From NCBI RefSeq assembly GCF_015558675.1, contig NZ_JADMOL010000002.1:15635-79634 (forward strand): DNA of 64,000 bases, in the 5' to 3' direction. Positions within the stretch are counted from its first letter, which is position 1, and each line of letters starts with the position of its first letter. The notes under the pieces are model-generated. The model was not told the origin of the DNA and made no database searches. It worked only from the letters and a program-made list of their open reading frames with translations. Below are positions 44,265-53,949 of the stretch, in pieces. The DNA is from Paenibacillus sp. 1001270B_150601_E10 (GTDB taxonomy: Bacteria; Bacillota; Bacilli; Paenibacillales; Paenibacillaceae). Position numbers and translations under genes: made by a program.

Positions 44265-45944
44265 ATGGGTGATGAAATGATCAATAAATCTCGCAAAAGA
44301 ATTGGAGATTTGTTAGTAGAGCATGGACTCATTACAGAAGAACAGCTTCAGCTTGCCCTGAAGGAAAAAAAGCCGAATCAGCGCCTTGGAGAAACACTGA
44401 TGCAGCTTGGCTTTATAACAGAACAGCGCTTGATTGAGGTGCTGGAGTTCCAGCTTGGCATTCCATACGTCAGTTTGTTCAAGTATCCGATCGATACGAA
44501 GCTATTAAGCATGATTCCGAAGGAGATCGCAGAACGGAATAAATGCATTCCGCTCAAGAAAGAGGGCAGCAAGCTGTATGTCGCGATGGCAGATCCGATG
44601 GATTTCTACGCGATTGACGATTTGAGATTATCCACAGGCTTCCAAATCGAAGTGTCCATAGCGACGAAGGAAGATATCCACAAGGCGATCAGCAAGTACT
44701 ACAGTCTCGTTGAGAACATGGAAGACCTGATTGGCGAGGATTTTAAAAAGGGCAAGGGCAAAGAAGAAGACACGGTGATCGATGAGGACTCGCCGATTGT
44801 GAAGCTTGTCAATCAGCTTATTCTTGCTGCCTATCAGCAGCGGGCGAGCGACATTCATATCGACCCGCGCGAAGGCGAAGTTGTGGTTCGTTACCGGGTA
44901 GACGGAATACTACGGACCGAACGCAAATTCCCTAGGAATATGCTCAGCATGCTTGTTGCCCGCATCAAAATCATTTCGAACTTGAATATTACGGAATTCA
45001 GAGTGCCGCAGGACGGCCGAATCAAGATTATCCTGGATGGCAATCCAGTCGACCTTCGCGTGTCTACCTTGCCTACGGTGTACGGAGAAAAGGTCGTTAT
45101 GCGTATCCTTGATCTGGGAAGCTCGGCCATAGACTTAAAGCGGATGAACTTTCATCCCACAAACTATGAGCGCTTCCTTCAGATGATTGGGAAGCCAACG
45201 GGGATCGTGCTCATTACAGGTCCTACGGGTTCAGGCAAATCTTCCACGCTGTATTCAGCGCTTAGCGAGCTAAACTCGCCCGAGGTGAACATCATTACCG
45301 TTGAAGATCCGGTGGAGTACCGCTTAGAGGGAATCAATCAGGTGCAGGTGAACACGAGCACAGGCATGACTTTCGCGAAGGGTCTTCGGGCCATCCTCCG
45401 GCAGGACCCGAACATCGTCATGGTCGGGGAGATTCGGGACACGGAAACCGCAGAGATCGCGGTTCGCGCTTCCCTTACAGGTCATTTGGTACTGAGCACG
45501 ATTCATACCAATGATGCGATTAGCACGATTACCCGCTTGACGGATATGGGAATTGAGCCGTTTCTCGTTGCTGCTTCGCTATCAGGCATCGTGGCTCAGC
45601 GGCTTGTTCGGAGGATATGTCCAGAGTGCAAGCAGATGGAGGCGCCTTCGCAGCGCGAGCGGGAAATATTTGAGAAGAGAGGCATGACGCTTGACGTCAT
45701 TGCCAGAGGCAAAGGCTGCGGAACGTGCAATATGACCGGCTACAAGGGCAGGATTGCCGTTCATGAAATCCTGATCATAGATGAAGAGATTCGGAGAATG
45801 ATTATGGACAACCGTTCGATCGAGCAGATCAAGCAGGTGGCGCTAAGCAAAGGGACAATCTTCTTGATCGATGACGGGCTGATGAAGGTTAAGGATGGAT
45901 TTACGACCACAGAGGAAGTATTGCGCGTTGCCATAGATGATTAG
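44265..45944 (+). CDS. pilB: Type IV pilus extension ATPase PilB
   Basis: 559 residues: N-terminal MshEN-like domain (GDLLVEHGLITEEQLQLAL; RLGETLMQLGFITEQRLIEVL), ATPase core with Walker A GPTGSGKSST near residue 320, the Asp box (VNIITVEDPVEYRLEGINQV), Walker B VGEIRDTETAEIA and His box TGHLVLSTIHTNDA, plus the four-cysteine zinc site (CPEC and CGTC). It hydrolyses ATP to polymerise pilin at the inner face of the membrane. An alternative start is ATG 44277. Confidence 0.95.
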   Translation: MGDEMINKSRKRIGDLLVEHGLITEEQLQLALKEKKPNQRLGETLMQLGFITEQRLIEVLEFQLGIPYVSLFKYPIDTKLLSMIPKEIAERNKCIPLKKEGSKLYVAMADPMDFYAIDDLRLSTGFQIEVSIATKEDIHKAISKYYSLVENMEDLIGEDFKKGKGKEEDTVIDEDSPIVKLVNQLILAAYQQRASDIHIDPREGEVVVRYRVDGILRTERKFPRNMLSMLVARIKIISNLNITEFRVPQDGRIKIILDGNPVDLRVSTLPTVYGEKVVMRILDLGSSAIDLKRMNFHPTNYERFLQMIGKPTGIVLITGPTGSGKSSTLYSALSELNSPEVNIITVEDPVEYRLEGINQVQVNTSTGMTFAKGLRAILRQDPNIVMVGEIRDTETAEIAVRASLTGHLVLSTIHTNDAISTITRLTDMGIEPFLVAASLSGIVAQRLVRRICPECKQMEAPSQREREIFEKRGMTLDVIARGKGCGTCNMTGYKGRIAVHEILIIDEEIRRMIMDNRSIEQIKQVALSKGTIFLIDDGLMKVKDGFTTTEEVLRVAIDD

Positions 45945-45954
45945 GAGGGAAATG

Positions 45955-46989
45955 ATGGAACGCTTGGATCAACTGCTTCAACTCGCCTTTGAGCAAAAAG
46001 CATCGGACGTGCATTTGACCGTTGGGGTCCCTCCAATGATTCGCATCAATGGTGATTTGAAGCAGCACGGCGAGGTGCCACTAACACCGGAGGATACGGT
46101 GCGAATGGCCAAAAGCATCATGACAAAGGATCAGTGGGAGGCTCTGCTCGAAAAGAAGGAGCTGGATTTCTCCTTTGGGATTAAAGACCTTACGAGGTTT
46201 CGCGTCAATGTGTATCATCAGCGGTCCAATATTGGGATAGCACTGCGCTTGATCCCAACACGGATTCCAGAGCTTGATTCCTTGCATGTGCCGGATACGC
46301 TGCAGCAGCTCTGCACAAAGGCTCAAGGACTGATTCTTGTCACTGGGCCGACGGGAAGCGGGAAGTCAACGACATTGGCTTCGTTGATCAACCATATGAA
46401 CAAGAAGATGCGCAAGCATATCATTACGCTGGAAGACCCAATCGAGTATTTGCATCAAAATCATTTTTCGGTCATCAACCAGCGGGAGATTGGACAAGAC
46501 TCCCATAGCTTTGCGAACGGCTTAAGGGCTGCGCTTCGGCAGGACCCGGACGTGATCCTTGTAGGCGAGCTTCGGGATTTGGAGACCATTTCGATTGCGA
46601 TTACCGCTGCAGAGACCGGCCACCTGGTATTCGGGACACTGCATACGCCGAATGCGCCTGCGACGATCGACCGAATATTGGACGTGTTTCCTGCGAACCA
46701 ACAGGGACAAATCCGCATTCAGCTGGCATCGGTGCTCATTGCGATTCTGTCTCAGCGCTTATTCCCCACGATCGATAACCGGTCGAGAAGAGTGGCGACG
46801 GAACTTCTCATCAATAACCACGCGGTCGCGAATCTCATTCGCAACGAGAAGGTGCATCAGATCTTCAACTTTATGCAGACGGGCAAATCGTTCGGTATGC
46901 ATACGCTCGAGATGTCGATGAACGAGCTTATCGACAAGAAGATCATTACGAGAGAGGTTGCCGCACCATACTTTAGGGAGATGAGTTAA
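45955..46989 (+). CDS. pilT: Type IV pilus retraction ATPase PilT
   Basis: 344 residues: N-terminal QKASDVHLTVGVPPMIRING, Walker A GPTGSGKSTT near residue 131, Asp box ITLEDPIEY, Walker B LVGELRDLETISIA and TGHLVFGTLHTPNAPATIDR. The presence of PilT as well as PilB means the pili can retract, giving twitching motility or DNA uptake. The ATG at 45955 follows AGGAGGG with good spacing, 10 nt after pilB. Confidence 0.95.
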   Translation: MERLDQLLQLAFEQKASDVHLTVGVPPMIRINGDLKQHGEVPLTPEDTVRMAKSIMTKDQWEALLEKKELDFSFGIKDLTRFRVNVYHQRSNIGIALRLIPTRIPELDSLHVPDTLQQLCTKAQGLILVTGPTGSGKSTTLASLINHMNKKMRKHIITLEDPIEYLHQNHFSVINQREIGQDSHSFANGLRAALRQDPDVILVGELRDLETISIAITAAETGHLVFGTLHTPNAPATIDRILDVFPANQQGQIRIQLASVLIAILSQRLFPTIDNRSRRVATELLINNHAVANLIRNEKVHQIFNFMQTGKSFGMHTLEMSMNELIDKKIITREVAAPYFREMS

Positions 46990-48197
46990 TGGCTCAGTTT
47001 GAATATGTGGGGCGAGACCGGCTGGGCAAGGCTCGCAAGGGCAAGGCAACAGGGGCGACCCGCAAGGAAGTGGTCCTGGCGCTTCGGGAAAAAGGAATCG
47101 CGGTCTCAGATATCGTCGAGATTGAGACCAGCTTTTTGAATCAAGATATCTCTATCGGAAGTCCCGTAAAGACACAGGACTTCGTCATCTATCTGCGGCA
47201 GTTCTCCACGCTTATTGTTGCAGGCGTTTCGGTTGCGGAAGCGACGCGAATTCTTGGGCAGCAGACCGCAAGCAAAGCGCTGAAGAAGGCGCTGCTTCAG
47301 GTCGAGGAAGAGATACGCTCTGGCAAGCCGCTATCTGTTGCAGCAGCGGAGCATTCGAAGATTTTCCCTCCGATGTTTATCAATCTGGTACAGGCAGGGG
47401 AAGCGACAGGAGATCTGGACGAGACGCTGGATCGCCTCGCGACTTATTTTGAGAAGCAGCATTATACGGTTCAAAAAGTAAAGTCTGCGCTCACCTATCC
47501 GATTGCGATTACGATCGTGGCGATCGGGGTTGTCATCTTCTTATTGACAAATATCGTGCCGACCTTTGCATCCATGTTCATGCAGTTCGATGCCGAGCTG
47601 CCGTGGATTACGAAGATGGTGCTTGCAATCAGCGATTGGATGCAGTCGTTCTGGTGGCTGATCATACTCATTTTGATAGGCATCGTAGCTGGATTTGTTG
47701 CTGCAAGGCGCAATCCGACGAGCAAATATGTGCTTGATCACGCGATTCTGCGCATTCCGATCTTCGGCAAGCTGGTCCAAAAGTCGATGATCGCAAGGCT
47801 GACGCGTACGCTGAGCTCTCTGTTCAAGAGCTCTGTCCCCATACTGGACGCGCTCACTATCGTGGAAAAGGTCGTGATGAACGAGGTCATGTCCCGTGTG
47901 CTGCGTGAATCCAGAACCTCCTTGCAGGATGGAAAAACGCTGTCGGGTCCGATGAAGGATCATTGGATATTTCCTCCGCTCGTTACGCAGATGATCTCGA
48001 TCGGGGAGCAGTCAGGCTCCCTCGACTACATGCTTGAGAAGATCGCCGACTTCTATGAGAAGGAAGTCGATGCGACGGCGGATTCGTTGAAAGGGTTGAT
48101 AGAGCCGATCATGATCATTACGCTTGCAGGCATCGTAGGATTTATCGTGCTCTCGATCATCGTGCCGATGTTCGACATCTTCAACCACGTCAAGTAG
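46989..48197 (+). CDS. pilC: Type IV pilus inner-membrane platform protein PilC
   Basis: 402 residues with two copies of the GspF/PilC domain: FVIYLRQFSTLIVAGVSVAEA ... VQAGEATGDLDETLDRLA, and ARLTRTLSSLFKSSVPILDA ... SIGEQSGSLDYMLEKIADFY, each followed by membrane helices (ITIVAIGVVIFLLTNIVPTF; IIMTLAG-type terminal helix). It anchors PilB/PilT and feeds pilin into the growing fibre. The start overlaps the pilT stop by one base. Confidence 0.95.
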   Translation: MAQFEYVGRDRLGKARKGKATGATRKEVVLALREKGIAVSDIVEIETSFLNQDISIGSPVKTQDFVIYLRQFSTLIVAGVSVAEATRILGQQTASKALKKALLQVEEEIRSGKPLSVAAAEHSKIFPPMFINLVQAGEATGDLDETLDRLATYFEKQHYTVQKVKSALTYPIAITIVAIGVVIFLLTNIVPTFASMFMQFDAELPWITKMVLAISDWMQSFWWLIILILIGIVAGFVAARRNPTSKYVLDHAILRIPIFGKLVQKSMIARLTRTLSSLFKSSVPILDALTIVEKVVMNEVMSRVLRESRTSLQDGKTLSGPMKDHWIFPPLVTQMISIGEQSGSLDYMLEKIADFYEKEVDATADSLKGLIEPIMIITLAGIVGFIVLSIIVPMFDIFNHVK

Positions 48198-48253
48198 GTT
48201 ATAGTGCAACACTATAATAAATAATTGCATGTTCAAGGGAGGAAACAAAAAAG

Positions 48254-48751
48254 ATGGTACAGATGGTCATGAAGAAGGTCAAAAATGAAAAGGGTTTAAC
48301 CTTGATCGAGCTGCTCGCGGTCGTTGTTATTCTCGGCATCATAGCGGCAATCGCGATTCCTGCGATTGGTGGAATTATCGACAACAGCAAGAAGGATGCG
48401 CACGTTGCAAATGCTATGCAATTGATTCACTCAGCAAAAATTGCAACTGCTGGTGATGCAAAAGCACGCCCTGCAGCAAATGGGACACTCTACATTTCGG
48501 CAGAATGGTTAATTGAAAAAGGCTATATCGATACATTACGCGATCCAGACGGGGGTACTTATGCTGGTGTTCCTACTACTCCTCCTAGTGGATCTGCAGA
48601 TCCTAGTTCTACAGCTATTACCTCAGCAGGAGTAAAGGTAACAGCTTCAAACAATGGTGCCCTCACTTATGAGGTGCTATTGGCTAACGCTACTAGAGGG
48701 TTTAAAGCTTTTACGGCTGAGGCAAGCGTCACAAGAGAAAATGTTAAATAA
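48254..48751 (+). CDS. pilA: Major pilin PilA-like
   Basis: 165 residues: short basic leader, then NEKGLTLIELLAVVVILGII with cleavage after Gly, Glu+5 and the hydrophobic assembly helix ending AIPAIGGIIDNSKKDAH. The head is Ser/Thr/Pro-rich (VPTTPPSGSADPSSTAIT) and has no cysteines. Placed after pilC with a ribosome site GGGAGG and followed by a strong hairpin, it is the best candidate for the major subunit. Confidence 0.88.
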   Translation: MVQMVMKKVKNEKGLTLIELLAVVVILGIIAAIAIPAIGGIIDNSKKDAHVANAMQLIHSAKIATAGDAKARPAANGTLYISAEWLIEKGYIDTLRDPDGGTYAGVPTTPPSGSADPSSTAITSAGVKVTASNNGALTYEVLLANATRGFKAFTAEASVTRENVK

Positions 48752-48780
48752 ATCTTGTTAATAAGCAGAGTTTTATAAGC

Positions 48781-48796
48781 GCCCCCTTTCGGGGGC
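48781..48796 (+). terminator. GC-rich hairpin after pilA
   Basis: GCCCCC (48781-48786) and GGGGGC (48791-48796) with a TTTC loop but no T tract. It lies 30 nt after pilA and may stabilise the pilin mRNA end or cause partial termination before pilD. Confidence 0.55.
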
Positions 48797-48822
48797 TAGA
48801 CATTTCCACAGGAGGCTAAACC

Positions 48823-49575
48823 ATGACCACACTGTACTTCATCTATGCTGCAATAGCAGGCTTATTGCTGGGCTCCTTTTATAATGTGGTAGGTTTACGT
48901 GTTCCGATAGGTGAATCGATCATTCGGCCACGCTCGCATTGCACGACATGTCAACGGACATTAGGGGCAGGCGAGCTGGTCCCTTTTTTTTCTTATCTTG
49001 TCCAAAAGGGAACCTGTAAAGGATGCGGCACATCCATCTCCATCCTGTATCCACTGACGGAGATCGGAACCGCGGCTATGTTTGTGTCCATGCCGATGCT
49101 TATTGGCTGGAAGCCTGAGGTAATCGTGGCATGGGCGTTAATTTCGCTGCTTATTCTCATTTGCATTACAGATCTACAGTATATGCTTATCCCAGACAAG
49201 ATCCTGCTTGTATTTGCGATCTTGTTTGTTGCGTTACGGATAGTGATTCCTTCAGGCCCTTGGTGGGACATTCCCCTTGGTGCCGCTGTGGGCTTTTCCT
49301 TGCTGCTCCTTATTGCAATCGTAAGCAAAAATGGAATGGGCGGCGGAGATATCAAGCTCTTTGCCGTGCTCGGCCTTGTTTTAGGCTGGAAGGGAGTATT
49401 GCTCGCCTTTTTATTTTCTGCATGCTATGGAACGCTCATTGGTGTTGGTGGCATGGTCATCGGCAAAGTCCGAAAAGGACAGCCGATGCCGTTCGGTCCA
49501 GCGATTGCTCTAGGCACCATGACGTCCTACTTGTGGGGAGATCGACTGCTGATGTGGTATTTTCAGCTTTTGTAA
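48823..49575 (+). CDS. pilD: Prepilin peptidase PilD
   Basis: 250 residues, integral membrane aspartyl protease: LLLGSFYNVVGLRVP, two zinc-type Cys pairs (CTTC and CKGC), first catalytic Asp in CITDLQYMLIPD and second in GMGGGDIKLFAVLG, with about seven helices. It removes leaders from the pilins encoded upstream and may N-methylate them. It is co-directional with the pil operon. Confidence 0.95.
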   Translation: MTTLYFIYAAIAGLLLGSFYNVVGLRVPIGESIIRPRSHCTTCQRTLGAGELVPFFSYLVQKGTCKGCGTSISILYPLTEIGTAAMFVSMPMLIGWKPEVIVAWALISLLILICITDLQYMLIPDKILLVFAILFVALRIVIPSGPWWDIPLGAAVGFSLLLLIAIVSKNGMGGGDIKLFAVLGLVLGWKGVLLAFLFSACYGTLIGVGGMVIGKVRKGQPMPFGPAIALGTMTSYLWGDRLLMWYFQLL

Positions 49576-49635
49576 GCAAATAAGAATTTATGTAATTTCG
49601 TACGGGGAATATTAAACATTTTTTGCGATAAACCA

Positions 49636-49680
49636 GCCTCTAACCACGGTCACTCATCATCGAGAGGCCAACTAGAGGTT
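49636..49680 (+). promoter_or_regulatory. Mutually exclusive hairpins before pilM
   Basis: The arm GCCTCTA (49636-49642) can pair with GAGAGGC (49662-49668) or with TAGAGGT (49673-49679). The two structures exclude each other, a layout seen in attenuators, in the 129-nt gap between pilD and pilM. Confidence 0.25.
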
Positions 49681-49704
49681 ATCTCATGATAGGGGGGTGA
49701 GGGG

Positions 49705-50778
49705 ATGAAAGCAGTTTGGCCGGATGTTGGAGGCAAGCATCGTCAGGATCGCCGTGGCAAGGGGCTGAAGCTTGCTGAACGCAAAGCGCCTAAAAAGAAA
49801 ATGGTCAGCCTTGTCATTAAAGATCATGTCATTCGGTATATCGATGCCAAGAGACCTAGTTTATATGGGGCAACTGCCTTTGGAGAGATCTATCTTCCAT
49901 CAGGCATGGTACAGGATGGGCGCATTGCTGAGCCGGAGAGATTCCGCACATTGCTCAAGGAAAGCGTACAGAAGTGGAAGCTCAAGGATCGGGAAGTACA
50001 ATTCATCGTCCCGGATTCGGTCGTCATTGTACGCAAGCTCGAAATTCCAGCTGAAATCCCGGATGAAGAGATAAAGGGCTACTTGTATTTGGAGCTTGGG
50101 ACGAGCATTCATCTTCCTTTTGACGATCCAGTATTTGATATCGATTACATCGAGCGTCATGAAGACAAGCATGAGATCCTGCTGTTTGCCGCACCAGAGC
50201 AGGTCGTCAAGGAATATGCACAAATGCTGACAAGCGCAGGACTCAAGCCTGCTGCAGCCGATGTATCTTCTCTCGCTGTCTATCGATTGCTCTACAAGGT
50301 CAATGATCGCTTGGATCAGGAACAGGATGCAGCAGCTCCCATGCTGTCGATCCAGTTCGATCTGCAGACGGTTATGGTGAGCATCATTCACAAGCATAAG
50401 GTGATGCTGCTCCGACAGTTCAAGATGAACTTGTCAATTGACAACTGGGAAAGAGAGCTCAATAAGCGAGGGGTTCTAACTCCCGTATGGACTGGCGATG
50501 AGAGCTATTTAAACTATGAAATTAACGTCATGATTAGTGAGATTCAGCGTGTGATCAGCTTCTATCGCTCGGTGACTCATCAACATGAGGATGAGATCGA
50601 TAAAATTATTCTAACGGGGGACTATCCGTATCTTGATGATCTGGCGCTTACCATGCAGGAGAGCTTCGGCAAGCTCCCCATTACCTTTTCGAAAGAGCTC
50701 TTTGAGACACAGTCAAAGGACTTGATTGAGCCCAAGTATTACCTTGCCTTAGGTCTTGCGCTTAAGGGGGGAGTGTAA
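49705..50778 (+). CDS. pilM: Pilus assembly protein PilM
   Basis: 357 residues, actin-like ATPase fold: VSLVIKDHVIRYIDAK (first phosphate loop region), LEIPAEIPDEEIKGYLYLEL, FAAPEQVVKEYAQMLTSAGL and KPAAADVSSLAVYRLL are typical PilM segments. A basic 35-residue N-terminal extension (GGKHRQDRRGKGLKLAERKA) is unusual. PilM binds the PilN N-terminal tail at the membrane; PilN follows directly. Confidence 0.88.
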   Translation: MKAVWPDVGGKHRQDRRGKGLKLAERKAPKKKMVSLVIKDHVIRYIDAKRPSLYGATAFGEIYLPSGMVQDGRIAEPERFRTLLKESVQKWKLKDREVQFIVPDSVVIVRKLEIPAEIPDEEIKGYLYLELGTSIHLPFDDPVFDIDYIERHEDKHEILLFAAPEQVVKEYAQMLTSAGLKPAAADVSSLAVYRLLYKVNDRLDQEQDAAAPMLSIQFDLQTVMVSIIHKHKVMLLRQFKMNLSIDNWERELNKRGVLTPVWTGDESYLNYEINVMISEIQRVISFYRSVTHQHEDEIDKIILTGDYPYLDDLALTMQESFGKLPITFSKELFETQSKDLIEPKYYLALGLALKGGV

Positions 50779-50779
50779 A

Positions 50780-51349
50780 GTGCTAAGCGATATTAACCTG
50801 CTGCCCCAACGAGAACAGCGAAGCTTCTTTTTCGTCATCGCAGTCCTTATTCTTGCTGCGATTGTCGTGCTAGGGTCATCATGCTTGATAGTCTATCAAT
50901 ATGTTCTAAAGCAAGAACAGGGACGAGTCGAGCAGGAGGCGAAACAGCTGCAGAAGCAAATTGAAGTTGCAACATCGAAGCTTCTGTTGGGAGTCAGTGC
51001 TTCAATCATGGATCAATATGGGCAGATTGTAGAGGCGGTAGAACGGCTTCCGCTGAATACCGGACTCATCATTGACCAAATATCCAGCATGCTGCCTACG
51101 AATGGATTTTTTAAATCGTACTCCTATGTTGAGCCAGGCGTCATAAACATTGTGGTGAAGTTCGATAATTCGGCAGAGGCCGCCCAATATGTGCATCACT
51201 TAACGTACGCCGAGTGGGTAGACAAGGTTGAGATCAGCTCACTTGTGAAGCAGGAACGTACAGAAGCAAGCCAAGGCGAATATGAAGGTACCTTCTTGGT
51301 CGAAGTGAATCGCGAGGCATTCTTGCTTAGAGGGGAGGATGTCCGATGA
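50780..51349 (+). CDS. pilN: Pilus assembly protein PilN
   Basis: 189 residues: the cytoplasmic SDINLLPQREQRS motif that docks into PilM, one membrane helix (FVIAVLILAAIVVLGSSCLIV), a coiled coil (EQEAKQLQKQIEVATSKL) and a small ferredoxin-like domain. The GTG at 50780 is chosen because GGGGGGAG lies seven nt upstream and the PilM-binding motif begins right after it. Confidence 0.88.
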   Translation: MLSDINLLPQREQRSFFFVIAVLILAAIVVLGSSCLIVYQYVLKQEQGRVEQEAKQLQKQIEVATSKLLLGVSASIMDQYGQIVEAVERLPLNTGLIIDQISSMLPTNGFFKSYSYVEPGVINIVVKFDNSAEAAQYVHHLTYAEWVDKVEISSLVKQERTEASQGEYEGTFLVEVNREAFLLRGEDVR

Positions 51350-52146
51350 TGAATGCGAAGCAGCTGCGAATGGTGATTCTAATCGCGGCTTCCATAGTGA
51401 TCGTATTAGGGCTGTCCCTCTATTACATGTACGGCATTCAGCCTATCAAGAAAAGTATTACCGCTAAAAAGGAAGAGCTTAAGACGAATCAAAAAATATT
51501 GGAGACGCTTCAAGTGCAGACCCATACCAATCAACAAAGCGAAGAGGATCTTGTTGAGCTCCAAAAAAAGATACCCGTAGAAGCCTTCACGGATCTTCTA
51601 ATCATGGAGCTGCGCATAAGAGAGCAGGATACAAGCAGCGTGATAACAAACTACTCCTTTGCCACAACTCCAACGACCACGACAGAGCTGTACCAAGTGA
51701 TCGGTGATCCAGAAGCGGAGGCTGCACAAGGTGGAAGTGCGCCAGCATCTTCTGCTCCAGCCGCGAATACGGAGCAAGAACAAGCAGCTGGTGAATCACA
51801 GGCCGAACCGTCAGCGGGTGGAGATGGGTCTCAGCCATCGCAAGCGGCTGCCCTTCCTGCATTGGAAGTGATCAAGCTTGGTGTCAATCTGGAAGTTGAA
51901 GCCCCAAGCTATGTAAAGTTCAACAGCTTTTTAAAGTCGATAGAGGCGATGGAGCGGATCATCAAGGTGGACTCCATCTCATTTGATGACACGAAGAATA
52001 AGTATTCACTATCCTTTACGACATTCTTTGTGCCAGCGTTCCAAGGAATCGAAGAGCAACTGCCGCCCGGCATATTCCCAGCACCTAGCGGCAAGAAGGT
52101 TCCTATTCGTTCCGCTATACCTGTGAGCAATCCATCAGAACCTTAA
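51346..52146 (+). CDS. pilO: Pilus assembly protein PilO-like
   Basis: 266 residues: one N-terminal membrane helix (MVILIAASIVIVLGLSLYYM), a coiled coil (ITAKKEELKTNQKILETLQ) and a C-terminal ferredoxin-like fold (LEVEAPSYVKFNSFLKSIEA). A low-complexity Ala/Gly/Ser/Gln insertion (residues about 125-170) is extra. It overlaps pilN by ATGA. The PilMNO set forms the alignment complex linking cytoplasmic ATPases with the outside. Confidence 0.85.
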   Translation: MMNAKQLRMVILIAASIVIVLGLSLYYMYGIQPIKKSITAKKEELKTNQKILETLQVQTHTNQQSEEDLVELQKKIPVEAFTDLLIMELRIREQDTSSVITNYSFATTPTTTTELYQVIGDPEAEAAQGGSAPASSAPAANTEQEQAAGESQAEPSAGGDGSQPSQAAALPALEVIKLGVNLEVEAPSYVKFNSFLKSIEAMERIIKVDSISFDDTKNKYSLSFTTFFVPAFQGIEEQLPPGIFPAPSGKKVPIRSAIPVSNPSEP

Positions 52147-52166
52147 AGAGGGAGGGTGAATCTGCG

Positions 52167-53918
52167 ATGTCACTTCGCATTTTAATCGTTGATGATACCA
52201 AGTTTTTGCGTCTAATGCTTACGGATATTTTAACAAAATCCGGTTATGAGGTTGTAGGTCAGGCAGAGAATGGACTTATCGGTGTAGAGATGTACCGTGA
52301 TCTAAGGCCGGATCTTGTCATCATGGATATCACCATGCCGGAGATGGATGGTATTACAGCATTAAAAGAAATTCGTGGAATTAATCCCCATTCCGTCATT
52401 CTGATCTGCTCGGCTATGAGTCAACGGGATCTAATCTCCAAGGCGCTTAAGGCGGGGGCTAATCAATATGTGATGAAGCCATTTGAGCCTGAACGTGTAA
52501 ATGAAGTCATTGATGAGGTCATGCCTTTGATTCGCAACAGTCAGGAGCTTGTGCGGAAGGAGCAAGAGGATAGGGAAGCGGCGGAGCGAAAGGCTGCGAT
52601 GGTTGACCAGGCGGTGCTCGAAACAAGGAATCAGCAGGAGGAGCGATTGTTCACAAGAAGTGCTGAACGACAGGAGACTGAAGCCATACATAGCTCACAA
52701 GCTGATCAGCATTACTCGGTAAGGCAGGATTCTTCAGTAGATCAACCTTCTAGAGCTTCGGTTGTGGATCAGACAGGAGATGGGCTTCATCGTACGGGTG
52801 TTCAACAGTCGGAGTCTGGGCATAAGTTTGAGTTGGATGTGGAGCAGACGCTGCTAGCAGGAAATGAGGAGGCCAAGCCTGCAGCAGAGGAGGAATTCGG
52901 TTCTCTCCTTGAACAACAGCCAAAATTAGAGAACCCGGCTGCGGCAGCATTTGGTGAGGATCAGCGGACTGAAGCCGAGACGTTCTTACCTCGCTTTGGC
53001 GATGGTAATGTTCGAATTGAGCATGAGGCGTCATATGAAGATGCTTCAGATTGGGCAAAGCCCCTAACCTCAGAGGAGCTTCAACAGCTTCTCGCCAGCG
53101 TGGAAGAAAATGCTGTTGGTGCTAGCACGATCTCGATGTCGATGGATGAGCTTCATACAGAGCCGTTGGCAGCTGAGCTTGAACTCAGCACGGTGCAAGC
53201 AGAGGCTGCTTCTGGCATATATGCTGCAACAATAGGCGGCGAGAATTCGGCTCCGTTAGCATCAGGAAAGTCGAGTGACAAGCAGGTACATGGTGATCAA
53301 GAGGAATGGTTAGCTGTTGAAACACGCATGCATCCGACAAATGGCGGCACCGATCAGAGGCTGAATGAACAGCAGACGCTTCAACTGTTCTCGTCGGAAG
53401 AAGCTTATCATGACGATGAAGAAACAGAGCTTATGACGGCTTCCAGTCAAGCCGCTGCGACAATGATGGAACCGCTAATCGAATCACGGAGCGCGAATCC
53501 TGCAAGAATGAATAGCACGGTTGATCATGGCGGTCGATCGGCGCAGGACTTTATCCATGAAAGCAAGGATGAACATTATGCGAGGGGGATGAACATGACA
53601 GCATCTGTACAGACTGCGTCGAATCAAGAACGGTCATTTACCAATGACCCTTTACGAATCAATCAGGAGCTTGAACTTGAACTGAAGCGTAAAAAGATGA
53701 GGAACGTCGAAAGCAGCATTATGTGCAAATGGAATGACCAACTCGACAATCAGGACGTCAATTATTCGGTGATTTACAATGAGTTCGACGGCACCATTCG
53801 GATCGACATGATGACAGGCGATGATCAGAAGGAAAGTATTCAGCTGTCCATGGACGGCTTCTCCTTCCTCATTGGCTGGTTGGAGATGAAAGGCGTTAAG
53901 ATCGAAAAATATATCTGA
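52167..53918 (+). CDS. Response regulator with a 400-residue disordered linker and a small C-terminal domain
   Basis: Residues 1-122 are a complete CheY-like receiver: IVDDTKFLR (acidic pair), VIMDITMPEMDG (phosphoacceptor Asp), ICSAMS and VMKPFEPE (Lys). Residues about 130-500 are Gln/Glu/Ser/Ala-rich and look disordered. The last about 75 residues fold again (MCKWNDQLDNQDVNYSVIYN; IQLSMDGFSFLIGWLEMKGV) but match nothing I know. No DNA-binding or enzymatic output is visible. It follows pilO by 20 nt, so it may control pilus motility in the manner of PilG/PilH. Confidence 0.82.
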   Translation: MSLRILIVDDTKFLRLMLTDILTKSGYEVVGQAENGLIGVEMYRDLRPDLVIMDITMPEMDGITALKEIRGINPHSVILICSAMSQRDLISKALKAGANQYVMKPFEPERVNEVIDEVMPLIRNSQELVRKEQEDREAAERKAAMVDQAVLETRNQQEERLFTRSAERQETEAIHSSQADQHYSVRQDSSVDQPSRASVVDQTGDGLHRTGVQQSESGHKFELDVEQTLLAGNEEAKPAAEEEFGSLLEQQPKLENPAAAAFGEDQRTEAETFLPRFGDGNVRIEHEASYEDASDWAKPLTSEELQQLLASVEENAVGASTISMSMDELHTEPLAAELELSTVQAEAASGIYAATIGGENSAPLASGKSSDKQVHGDQEEWLAVETRMHPTNGGTDQRLNEQQTLQLFSSEEAYHDDEETELMTASSQAAATMMEPLIESRSANPARMNSTVDHGGRSAQDFIHESKDEHYARGMNMTASVQTASNQERSFTNDPLRINQELELELKRKKMRNVESSIMCKWNDQLDNQDVNYSVIYNEFDGTIRIDMMTGDDQKESIQLSMDGFSFLIGWLEMKGVKIEKYI

Positions 53919-53949
53919 GCGATGAGGGACAAAGTTGAGGGGGATGGAC

